Shown piece after piece: positions 8,104 to 15,306 of a stretch of 35,983 nucleotides of DNA (positions are counted from its first letter, which is position 1; each line of letters starts with the position of its first letter). Below the pieces are notes generated by a model. It was given only the letters and a program-made list of their open reading frames with translations, did not search any database and was not told the origin of the DNA. The stretch is from positions 1 through 35,983 of the forward strand of contig JAJEEP010000011.1 in the NCBI GenBank assembly GCA_022820945.1. Direction: 5' to 3'. The translations under genes and the position numbers were made by a program. Source of the DNA: Alphaproteobacteria bacterium. Lineage in GTDB: Bacteria > Pseudomonadota > Alphaproteobacteria > UBA828.

Positions 8104-11100
8104 ATGAACCTGATAAGGCTGGCCATCAACCGGCCGATCGCGGTCGTCGCCGCGATTCTGATGGTGGTCATGTTCGGGCTCGTCGCGCTGCAGACGATCC
8201 CGATTCAGCTCACGCCAGATGTCCGCAAGCCGCTCCTTACCGTCGAAACGTTTTGGCCCGGCGCGGCGCCCGCCGAGGTCGAACGCGAGATCATCACGCA
8301 GCAGGAGGAGGTGTTCAAAGGCCTTGAGGGTCTGAACCGCATGATCGGATCGGCCGACGACGGCGTCGGCGAGATCGAGCTGGAGTTCGCAGTCGGTACC
8401 GACATGGACAAGGCGCTCGTGCTGGTGGCCAACCGGCTGGATCGCGTGCCCAACAAGCCGAGCGACGCCGTCGAGCCGATCATCAGCTCCGCCGGCTCGG
8501 AGGATCAGCCCATCGCGTGGTTCATCCTCTCTCGCCAACCCGGCAACGACCGTCCGATCCACACCTACGGCGACTTCGTGGAAGACGTGATCCAGGAGCG
8601 CCTGGAGCGGGTCCCGGGTGTGGCACGCGTGAACATGTTCGGCGGTACGACGCGGGAGCTTCGCATCACGGTCGATCCCGAGCGCATGGCCCGCTACGGC
8701 CTGACGGTAACCGAAATCGCGGACGCGCTCAGGCGGTCCAACGCCTCGATCTCTGCCGGCGATGTCGAGGAGGGCAAGCGCCGCTACGTGGTGCGCACCG
8801 ACGGCGAGCTCAACACGCCCGAGCGCGTTGCCGGCGTGGTGCTGCGCTCGGACAGCGATCCGCTCTCGGGCCGGCTCGGCCGGGTCACCATGGGCGATAT
8901 CGCCACGATCGCCTACCGCTACAAGGAGCCGGTCGCCCGCATTCGCCAGCTCGGCGAGGCCGCTTTGGCTGTCAACGCAGTGCGCGAGACCGGCGCCAAC
9001 GTGATCGAGACCATGGCGAGCGTGAAGGCGGCCGTGGCGGAACTGAATGCCGCGTCGATCCCTCAGGCGGGGCTCGTCTTCGAGCAGGTTTACGACGAGA
9101 CCGTCTACATTGATTCGGCCATCGATCTGGTACAGCAGAACATTTTCGTCGGTGGCGCGCTGGCGGCGCTGATCCTGCTGCTGTTCCTGCGCTCCTTCTC
9201 CGCGACCCTGATCGTTTCGATTGCGATCCCGGTCTCGGTCGTGGGCTCGTTCGTGGCGATGGCGCTGCTCGGGCGCTCGATCAACGTGATCTCCCTCGCG
9301 GGCCTCGCGTTCGCGGTCGGCATGGTGGTGGACGCGGCGATCGTGGTGCTGGAGAACATCTACCGTCTCAGGCAGAGCGGCTACGGGCGGTTGCAGGCTG
9401 CCTACCACGGCGCGCGGCAGGTCTGGGGCGCGGTGTTCGTCTCGGCCGCAACCACGGTGCTCGTCTTCGTGCCGATTCTGGTTATGGAGTTGGAAGCCGG
9501 CCAACTGTTCCGCGACATTGCCGTGGCGATCTCGGTTTCGGTCGTCCTGTCGCTGATCGTGGCGAGCACCGTGATTCCCTCGCTCGCGAGCCGAATCCTC
9601 GGGCGCTGGCGCCGGAGAGACCGCAACGCCTCCGCGTCAATCGCCGCCACGGAGGAAGCGCCGTACCGGCTTCGCCTGCCCATCATCGACGATTTTGCCG
9701 CGCTGTTCGTCCGCATCGTCCTGGCCTTCACCGGATGGGTCGTGCGCCGCCGGCTGCGTGCCGCCGCGGTGGCGGTCGTAGTTTGCGGCGGCGCTCTTTT
9801 CGTTTCGTGGCTGCTGCTGCCCCGGCTCGACTATCTGCCGACCGGCAACCGCAACCTGGTATTCGGCGTTCTCCTGCCGCCGCCGGGCTACAACCTCGAA
9901 ACCACCATGGGCATTGCGCGCTCGGTCGAGGACGCGGTGCGTCCTCTGTGGCGATCGGAGACCGGGCCGGACGCCCTGCCGGGCGAGCCGCCCAAGATGC
10001 AGCGCTTCTTCTTCGTGACCTTCCGCGATCAGGCCTTCGTCGGCGCAATTGCAGTCGAGGCCGACCGGGCCGGTGAGCTGATCGATCCCATAAGGCGCCC
10101 GGTATTCTTCGAGCCGGGCACCTTCGGCTTCGTCAGCCAGGCATCCTTGTTCGGCCGCGGGATCGGCGGCGGGCGCAAGATCGACGTGGACATCTCCGGT
10201 CCCGATCTGGAGACCGTGCTCGGAATTGCGTTGCAGGCGACCGGCCTTGTGGCCCAGGCGCTGCCCTTCGACCAGGGCAACCAGTTCCGACCCAAACCGG
10301 GCCTGGAGCTCGGCGCGCCGGAGGTGCGCCTGCTGCCCGATCCCGTCAAGCTCGGCGACAACGGGGTTTCCGCGCGCGAGTTCGGCGCCACGATCGAGGC
10401 CTACAACGACGGCCTCAAGGTGGATGAGGTGACCATCGACGCCAAGCGGTTCGACCTGATTCTGGCGGGACCCGACGCCAAGGTCGATCGCACGCAGGGC
10501 ATCGAGAGCCTGCCGGTGGTCACGAGAGCGGGCGCCATCGTGCCGGCCAGCTCGCTCGCCGATATCGTGGTCACGGCGGGGCCGACCAAGATTCGCCACG
10601 TCGAACGCGAGCGCACCATCACCCTGGAAGTCCGCCCCGCCGCGGACATACCGCTCGAGATCGCATTGGAGAGGCTGGAGACGGGCGTCGTTCAGGCGTT
10701 GGAGGGACGCGGTCTGCCACCGGGAGTGAAGATCAGGCTGTCCGGCACCGCCGACGACCTGGAGGCCACGTGGGATGCGATGGCGATCAATCTGGTGGTC
10801 GCCATCGCGATCGTCTACCTCATCATGGCCGTGCTCTTCGAGAGCTTCGTCTATCCCTTCGTCATTATGCTCTCGGTGCCGCTCGCTGCCGCAGGCGGGG
10901 TGTTGGGGCTTGCGGCGGTCAATACCTACACGTTCCAGCCGCTCGACATGCTGACGCTGCTAGGCTTCGTCATATTGGTGGGCATCGTCGTCAACAACGC
11001 CATCCTTCTCGTCCATCAGACCCTGTTCCACATGCGGGAAGAGCAGATGGCGGTCGCCGATGCGATCACGACGGCGACCAGGAACCGGATTCGGCCCATC

Positions 11101-11343
11101 TTCATGTCGACGCTCACGAGCGTGTTCGGCATGTTGCCGCTGGTGCTGTTCCCCGGTGCGGGTTCCGAGCTCTACCGGGGTCTCGGCTCGGTGGTGATCG
11201 GCGGCTTGGCGCTCTCCGCCGTGCTCACGCTGCTGATCGTCCCGCCACTCCTGGCAGTTGTCGCAACTCGCCAGCAGCGCAGGCGCGAGAGATTGGACAC
11301 GACCCTGGATCGACCCGCGCCGCGCGGAACCAGTGCGGAGTGA
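8104..11343 (+). CDS. RND-superfamily efflux pump, inner-membrane transporter
   Basis: A 1079-residue proton-driven exporter with the classic RND plan: helix 1 at the N-terminus (PIAVVAAILMVVMFGLVAL), a large periplasmic porter domain, helices 2-6, a second periplasmic domain and helices 7-12. TM4 carries GMVVDAAIVVLENI. The first proton-relay aspartate is present, but the second position (AcrB Asp408) is alanine, as in some metal-type and other RND groups. TM10 reads VGIVVNNAILLVHQ instead of the AcrB lysine pattern. The conserved RPIFMSTLTSVFGMLPL segment is present. It is therefore an HAE/Cus-like subgroup, not an AcrB orthologue. The substrate is unknown, and no TolC-type channel or TetR regulator is adjacent. 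It starts 15 bases after the adaptor; its stop overlaps the next gene by GTGA. Confidence 0.92.
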   Translation: MNLIRLAINRPIAVVAAILMVVMFGLVALQTIPIQLTPDVRKPLLTVETFWPGAAPAEVEREIITQQEEVFKGLEGLNRMIGSADDGVGEIELEFAVGTDMDKALVLVANRLDRVPNKPSDAVEPIISSAGSEDQPIAWFILSRQPGNDRPIHTYGDFVEDVIQERLERVPGVARVNMFGGTTRELRITVDPERMARYGLTVTEIADALRRSNASISAGDVEEGKRRYVVRTDGELNTPERVAGVVLRSDSDPLSGRLGRVTMGDIATIAYRYKEPVARIRQLGEAALAVNAVRETGANVIETMASVKAAVAELNAASIPQAGLVFEQVYDETVYIDSAIDLVQQNIFVGGALAALILLLFLRSFSATLIVSIAIPVSVVGSFVAMALLGRSINVISLAGLAFAVGMVVDAAIVVLENIYRLRQSGYGRLQAAYHGARQVWGAVFVSAATTVLVFVPILVMELEAGQLFRDIAVAISVSVVLSLIVASTVIPSLASRILGRWRRRDRNASASIAATEEAPYRLRLPIIDDFAALFVRIVLAFTGWVVRRRLRAAAVAVVVCGGALFVSWLLLPRLDYLPTGNRNLVFGVLLPPPGYNLETTMGIARSVEDAVRPLWRSETGPDALPGEPPKMQRFFFVTFRDQAFVGAIAVEADRAGELIDPIRRPVFFEPGTFGFVSQASLFGRGIGGGRKIDVDISGPDLETVLGIALQATGLVAQALPFDQGNQFRPKPGLELGAPEVRLLPDPVKLGDNGVSAREFGATIEAYNDGLKVDEVTIDAKRFDLILAGPDAKVDRTQGIESLPVVTRAGAIVPASSLADIVVTAGPTKIRHVERERTITLEVRPAADIPLEIALERLETGVVQALEGRGLPPGVKIRLSGTADDLEATWDAMAINLVVAIAIVYLIMAVLFESFVYPFVIMLSVPLAAAGGVLGLAAVNTYTFQPLDMLTLLGFVILVGIVVNNAILLVHQTLFHMREEQMAVADAITTATRNRIRPIFMSTLTSVFGMLPLVLFPGAGSELYRGLGSVVIGGLALSAVLTLLIVPPLLAVVATRQQRRRERLDTTLDRPAPRGTSAE

Positions 11344-12053
11344 GTGGGAGCGCAGCCACGCCGCTCCACTCGTGGGGCCTGTCGCCCAAAGAGGCCATCG
11401 CGCTTCAGAAGGCGCTCGCCGGCGCCGTGATCCGCTCGGATCGCTTCGGCCCCGGCGGCCGTCGGGCGATCGAACGGGTGGCAGGTGTGGATGCTGCCTT
11501 TGCCGACGACGGGCGGATCATCCGCGCCGCGGCGGTGATGCTGGACTATCCCGGACTATCCCGGACGGATGAGGTGCTTATCGAGCGTCCGACGACGTTT
11601 CCCTACGTGCCGGGGCTGCTCTCCTTCCGCGAGGTGCCGGCACTGCTGGAAGCGCTCGGGCAACTCCCCGCGGTGCCCGATCTGATCCTCTGCGACGGCC
11701 ACGGCTACGCCCATCCACGCCGCTTCGGGCTCGCCTGTCACCTCGGGCTTTGGCTGGACACGCCCACCATCGGGGTCGCGAAGTCGCGGCTTACCGGCTC
11801 TCACGACGAGCCCGGTCCGTCGAAGGGCGATGTCGCGTGGCTTCTCGCAGGCAAGGGCGAGCGGCCCCACGAGCGCCTCGGCGCCGTCCTGCGAACACGT
11901 GAATGGGTGAAGCCGGTCTACGTCTCGGTCGGGCACCGGGTCTCGTTGAGAACGGCAGTGGCGCTGACGCTCGCCTGCGCCACGCGCTATCGGCTGCCCG
12001 AGCCCACGCGGCTCGCCGACAAGCTCTCCAAGGCGCACAAAGCCAAAACTTGA
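11340..12053 (+). CDS. nfi: Endonuclease V (deoxyinosine 3' endonuclease)
   Basis: A 237-residue DNA repair nuclease that nicks one base 3' of deoxyinosine (deaminated adenine). Family motifs in order: the GVDAAF strand with the first metal aspartate, FPYVPGLLSFRE (wedge tyrosine and catalytic Glu), DGHGYAHPRRFGLACHLG (metal Asp and His), and GVAKSRL (active-site Lys). The start is GTG at 11340, overlapping the pump stop as GTGA, which gives a normal family length; the open frame continues upstream but runs antisense-like inside the pump gene. A 10-bp tandem duplication lies inside the gene at 11543-11566. The operon position downstream of a Nudix hydrolase and efflux pump suggests co-expression with damage-response functions, which is inference. 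Confidence 0.93.
   Translation: MSGSAATPLHSWGLSPKEAIALQKALAGAVIRSDRFGPGGRRAIERVAGVDAAFADDGRIIRAAAVMLDYPGLSRTDEVLIERPTTFPYVPGLLSFREVPALLEALGQLPAVPDLILCDGHGYAHPRRFGLACHLGLWLDTPTIGVAKSRLTGSHDEPGPSKGDVAWLLAGKGERPHERLGAVLRTREWVKPVYVSVGHRVSLRTAVALTLACATRYRLPEPTRLADKLSKAHKAKT
11543..11566 (+). repeat. 10-bp tandem direct repeat inside nfi
   Basis: GGACTATCCC occurs twice back to back (11543-11552, 11553-11562) with a partial third unit (GGAC). The unit is not a multiple of three, so gain or loss of one copy would shift the nfi frame just before the catalytic FPYVPG motif. The present copy number keeps the frame and the normal spacing of family motifs. Confidence 0.9.
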
Positions 12054-12078
12054 TGTAGGGTGAGGCGTGGCACCGTCG

Positions 12079-12318
12079 TTACGGCAGAGCGGTGTCCTCG
12101 TCGCCCGCGCGATCACTATCGCTCGCAGCAGCCTCACCCCCGTTAGCCAAGCCCGCCGCAGCGCCGTCGGCGGCTTCGACCTCGGCCGGTTCGCCAGATT
12201 TCTCCCGCCGCCGCTGCTCTGCCCGCTCGGCCTTCAGCTTGGCGCGTTCGGCCTTTCTCGCGGCCTTGCTGCGCTCGCGTTCGAGACGGGCGAAGCGGTA
12301 GTTGGGCTTGCGTGCCAT
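12079..12318 (-). CDS. Small basic/acidic coiled-coil protein, MARKPNY-type, unknown function
   Basis: A 79-residue protein. The N-terminal half is strongly basic and helical (repeated Arg/Lys/Glu/Ala, e.g. ERSKAARKAERAKLKAERAE), and the C-terminal half is acidic and disordered-looking (Glu/Asp/Ala/Gly). The opening MARKPNY followed by a basic helix resembles short uncharacterised proteins of alphaproteobacteria; I know no function. The start has AAAAGGA six bases upstream. It lies 141 bases downstream of the cold-shock gene, separated by four perfect hairpins, so it may share that transcript. An RNA-binding or ribosome-associated role is a guess from charge only. Confidence 0.68.
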   Translation of the reverse strand: MARKPNYRFARLERERSKAARKAERAKLKAERAEQRRREKSGEPAEVEAADGAAAGLANGGEAAASDSDRAGDEDTALP

Positions 12319-12338
12319 TCCATTCCTTTTGGCTTGGC

Positions 12339-12361
12339 GGGCGCGCCCGCAGGGCGCGCCC
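12339..12361. repeat. Perfect inverted repeat, 10-bp stem (hairpin 4 after csp)
   Basis: GGGCGCGCCC, GCA loop, GGGCGCGCCC. Each arm is itself a palindrome, so the two arms are also direct repeats. It lies just upstream of the ribosome binding site of the small basic protein gene on the minus strand. No T-run follows on that strand. Confidence 0.85.
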
Positions 12362-12373
12362 GTTCAGCATCGC

Positions 12374-12392
12374 GCCGCGGCTCACCCGCGGC
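12374..12392. repeat. Perfect inverted repeat, 7-bp stem (hairpin 3 after csp)
   Basis: GCCGCGG, CTCAC loop, CCGCGGC. It is part of the cluster of four hairpins between the cold-shock gene and the small basic protein gene. Confidence 0.8.
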
Positions 12393-12411
12393 GACCGGAA
12401 ACGCTATGTCA

Positions 12412-12433
12412 CCCGGCAGCATTTGCTGCCGGG
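12412..12433. repeat. Perfect inverted repeat, 10-bp stem (hairpin 2 after csp)
   Basis: CCCGGCAGCA, TT, TGCTGCCGGG, so effectively a 9-bp stem with a four-base loop. It lies about 27 bases downstream of the cold-shock stop on the minus strand. A likely 3' stabilising element or terminator stem; no T-tract follows. Confidence 0.85.
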
Positions 12434-12445
12434 GCCAGTTGGGGG

Positions 12446-12460
12446 AGTCCCGCCGGGACT
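12446..12460. repeat. Inverted repeat, 6-bp stem touching the csp stop codon (hairpin 1)
   Basis: AGTCCC, GCC loop, GGGACT, ending on the stop codon of the cold-shock gene. First of four hairpins met by a transcript leaving csp. Confidence 0.75.
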
Positions 12461-12669
12461 TAATCGAGAACGACCAGGTTCTCCGCCGACGCTCTGCCGT
12501 CGCGCCCCGGTGTCAGCTCGTACTCGACCTTCTGGCCTTCGCGCAGGTTGGTTAGCCCCGCCCGCTCCACTGCGGAAATATGGACGAACGCGTCCTTGGA
12601 CCCATCGCTCGGCTGAATGAAGCCGTAGCCTTTGACCGAGTTGAACCACTTCACCGTTCCAGTCGCCAT
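12460..12669 (-). CDS. Cold-shock protein, CspA family
   Basis: A 69-residue single cold-shock domain protein. RNP1 is KGYGFIQPSDG and RNP2 is DAFVHISAV, both with the aromatic RNA-contact residues; the opening GTVKWFNSVKG is canonical. It binds single-stranded nucleic acid, usually as an RNA chaperone. The start at 12669 has a strong AAGGAG five bases upstream; the longer open frame to 12717 has no family similarity. The gene is preceded by 213 bases of leader/intergenic DNA, compatible with the long regulated 5' UTR common in this family, and is followed by four hairpins. Which paralogue this is cannot be told from one domain. Confidence 0.95.
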   Translation of the reverse strand: MATGTVKWFNSVKGYGFIQPSDGSKDAFVHISAVERAGLTNLREGQKVEYELTPGRDGRASAENLVVLD

Positions 12670-12882
12670 GACTACTCCTTTCACAAAGTTTAGCGCCCGC
12701 GCCGCGCTGGGCGGCATCGCGGGTTTTCGAGGCGCAGCGTGTCTCTAGAGTAGCTTGGCCCGGCTGGAGCCAGTCAGCGAAGATACATCAAGGTCACGTG
12801 CAACCGACCGCCCCCTTGTTGGTCCATTGTCGCTCGGTTTGCAAGGGGATTTCGCGTCCTGCCAGCGGCGCGAGAATCGTCC
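12670..12882 (-). other. Csp upstream region (possible promoter and leader)
   Basis: These 213 bases between the heparinase-type gene and csp carry no open frame I support. They are less GC-rich in places than their surroundings (for instance around 12725-12760 and 12780-12840) and include the palindrome CTCTAGAG. A csp promoter and structured leader are expected here, but I could not assign boxes with confidence. Confidence 0.4.
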
Positions 12883-14541
12883 TCAGTGCCCTTTCGGCAG
12901 CAGCTTGATCGCCCATTTGACCGTGGTGGTGTCCTCGATCGGGCCGGTGAGCGCGATCTGCGAGGAGCGCCGCCGGGTTACGCCGTCTCCCGCGTAGACG
13001 CTTTCGTCGATGCTGATCGACGCGCCTGCGCCCCGCATCTGCCATATCGCACCGCTGGGGAGCCGTAGAAGGACGGCCCGCCGATCCTCGGTCATCGCGC
13101 AAGTCACCTCGGGATGCAGGTGGAAGCGCAGCGCAAATTCCCGGCCCCGCTGCCGCCGTCGCCTTATGTGCGTGAGCGTGTCCTCACCGCGTACATCGGC
13201 GCCTTCGCGGGCCGCGTAGAGCCTGCGCTTGTGAATCAGGCCGAGCGTGTCGAGATAGCCGTCGTGGCTGGTGTCGATCCACGTCGCGCCGTCCCGATCG
13301 CGCCGCTCGACCTTCACCGAACTTGGACCGTCGGCAATCGTGCCGTTCGCACCGAGGGTCGCGGTGTTGGTGTCGTCGACCACGAGTGTGCTGTGAGCTG
13401 CCGTGCCGCGCAGTGCCTCTCGCCACCCGGCGTTATCGCCACGCCAGCCGCCGCAGTTGACGATAAGGCGCTCTCGGCCTGCGCTCATCTCGAAGCTCAA
13501 CGTGCCGGCATGGGCCCAGCGCCCGGTGGTCGACGGCGCGCCCGTGTCCGCTATCAAGGTGGCATGTCTGCCCTCAATGCGCCGGAATCCGGTATAGGGC
13601 GCATCGATGGCGCCGCCGCCACTGACCGCTGCCCGGCTGAGGGCGAGATCGATCGGGCCCTGCTCCTCCTCGACACCGCCGTTGAAGAGAGCGAAACCTC
13701 CGTCGCCGTGGCGGAACGTACGGAGGGCCAGAGCGAGCCGGGTGATCGTCTCCGAGATGGTCTGACCCGCCGGGCGCTCGCTCGCATCGAGGGTCGCTTG
13801 CAGTCCAGCGAGGCACCAGATTGCTGCCAGGTGCGTCGACGGGTTGCGCTCGACATAACCGCCGTCGCCGAGCACCTGCTCCGACAGTGCCGTTTCGAGG
13901 TGCTTGAGGCCCTGGGAGATACGGCGCTCGCCGTCGGGAAGGCATAGACCGCTCTCGATCAAACCCCGATAGGCGATCAATTGCGGCAGCCCTTCTGCGG
14001 CGTTGCGGACGGTCCGCGACAGATGGCGAGCCTGAAGGTCGAGCGCCTGATGGAAGCGCTGGATGAACTCGTCATCGGCGCCCTGCAGCAAGAACTCGCC
14101 GTGGGCGAGCCAAGCCGAGAGGCGTCGCCCGAGGACTTCGGGCGCCCATGTCGCCGCGTTCTCGATCGAGCGATGCTGCTGCAGCCAGTCGAGCACCATG
14201 GTGCGGCCGCGCTCAGCCGCTAGGCCCGTGCCCGCTGCACGCAAGTCGCGCAGCCAATCGAAGCCATGTAGCTCAGCAAGCCAGTGGTCGCCGGCTTCCC
14301 GATAGCGCCAGGGCGTCTCGCCGTGCTCCCCCACGTCGGTGGCGCGGACCGCCTGGCCGCTGAAGTCGTAGAGGCCCGCAACCAGCGCATCGCCGCGCCC
14401 GGCGACACCGGGCACGGGGTCCATCGAGCGGTGTACGAGCCGGTGGGTCGCATTGCGACGCCGCGGCTCCGAGGTGCGGCGGCGGAGCCAGCGCAGGGCG
14501 CCGAGAAAGACCGTCGAGGTCTGCCCGTCCAGCGCACCCAT
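12883..14541 (-). CDS. Heparinase II/III family protein
   Basis: A protein of about 552 residues. The N-terminal two thirds is an alpha-helical toroid-like domain (WLAELHGFDWLRDLRAAG; AWLAHGEFLLQGADDEFIQRF; LPQLIAYRGLIESGLCLPDG). The C-terminal beta-sandwich begins around residue 320 and carries the family's TGRWAHAGTLSFEMSAGRERLIVNCGG and the AHSTLVVDDTNTA segment. Polysaccharide lyases of this family cleave uronic-acid polymers, but the alphaproteobacterial genes next to rpe have no proven substrate; a cell-surface glycan role is inference. No signal peptide is visible from the ATG at 14541. It starts 14 bases after rpe and is probably co-transcribed with rsmB-rpe. In many alphaproteobacteria purH follows; here csp does. 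Confidence 0.87.
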   Translation of the reverse strand: MGALDGQTSTVFLGALRWLRRRTSEPRRRNATHRLVHRSMDPVPGVAGRGDALVAGLYDFSGQAVRATDVGEHGETPWRYREAGDHWLAELHGFDWLRDLRAAGTGLAAERGRTMVLDWLQQHRSIENAATWAPEVLGRRLSAWLAHGEFLLQGADDEFIQRFHQALDLQARHLSRTVRNAAEGLPQLIAYRGLIESGLCLPDGERRISQGLKHLETALSEQVLGDGGYVERNPSTHLAAIWCLAGLQATLDASERPAGQTISETITRLALALRTFRHGDGGFALFNGGVEEEQGPIDLALSRAAVSGGGAIDAPYTGFRRIEGRHATLIADTGAPSTTGRWAHAGTLSFEMSAGRERLIVNCGGWRGDNAGWREALRGTAAHSTLVVDDTNTATLGANGTIADGPSSVKVERRDRDGATWIDTSHDGYLDTLGLIHKRRLYAAREGADVRGEDTLTHIRRRRQRGREFALRFHLHPEVTCAMTEDRRAVLLRLPSGAIWQMRGAGASISIDESVYAGDGVTRRRSSQIALTGPIEDTTTVKWAIKLLPKGH

Positions 14542-14555
14542 GGGGCCGGGTTGAG

Positions 14556-15287
14556 TTAGGAGGTCGCCGCGCCGATCGCGCGCGGCCCCGTCCGGGCGCC
14601 GAGCGAAGCCGTGCGCCCTGCCTCCCCGGCCGCTTTCAATCGCGCAATATTGCCGGGATAGTCCGCCCGGCCGCCGGCAAAGCTTGCGGAGCCCGCGACC
14701 AGCACATCGGCGCCGGCGCGCGTGGCAAGGCCGGCCGTCTGTTCGTCGATCCCGCCATCGACGGAAAGGTCGATGGTACGCCCGCTCGCGTCGATCAGTG
14801 CCCTCAGCGCCTCGATCTTGCCGAGCTGACTCGGGATGAAGCGCTGGCCCCCGAATCCCGGGTTGACGCTCATCACCAGCACGAGATCGACATCGCCCAG
14901 CACGGGCTCGATAGCGTGAGCCGGCGTCGCCGGATTGAGCGCGACCCCGGCCCGTTTGCCCGTGCTCTTGATACGCTGGAGGGTCCGGTGCAGGTGGGCG
15001 CCTGCCTCGACGTGAACGGTGATGCTGTCGGCGCCCGCTTCGGCAAATGGCTCGATGCACGGGTCGACCGGAGAGACCATCAGGTGCACGTCGAAGGGAC
15101 GCGCGCTGTGCGGTCTGAGCGCCGCAACGACACCCGCGCCGATGGTCAGGTTGGGCACGAAATGCCCGTCCATCACATCGACGTGCAGCCAATCCGCACC
15201 GGCGTCGGTCACCGCCCGCACCTCCTCGCCAAGGCACGAAAAGTCCGCTGCTAGAATGGACGCTGCGATCCGGGGCTCCTGCTGCAT
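14556..15287 (-). CDS. rpe: Ribulose-phosphate 3-epimerase
   Basis: A 243-residue TIM-barrel enzyme interconverting ribulose 5-phosphate and xylulose 5-phosphate in the pentose phosphate pathway. Motifs: PRIAASILAADFSCLGEE (start of the barrel), WLHVDVMDGHFVPNLTIG (metal ligands His and catalytic Asp), DVHLMVSPVDP, LVMSVNPGFGGQRFIP, and SVDGGID (second catalytic Asp). The C-terminus has about 20 extra residues (Ala/Gly/Arg-rich) beyond the usual end. ATG at 15287 fits the family start and lies 19 bases after rsmB; a longer start inside rsmB is possible but unneeded. It supplies the substrate of the transketolase encoded 8 kb away. Confidence 0.95.
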   Translation of the reverse strand: MQQEPRIAASILAADFSCLGEEVRAVTDAGADWLHVDVMDGHFVPNLTIGAGVVAALRPHSARPFDVHLMVSPVDPCIEPFAEAGADSITVHVEAGAHLHRTLQRIKSTGKRAGVALNPATPAHAIEPVLGDVDLVLVMSVNPGFGGQRFIPSQLGKIEALRALIDASGRTIDLSVDGGIDEQTAGLATRAGADVLVAGSASFAGGRADYPGNIARLKAAGEAGRTASLGARTGPRAIGAATS

Positions 15288-15306
15288 GGCGAGGTCTGGT
15301 ACCAGC

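Noticed and set aside
6898..9504. An 868-codon minus-strand open frame
   Set aside because: It runs antisense to the RND adaptor and pump genes, is His/Asp/Arg-rich and has no family motif.
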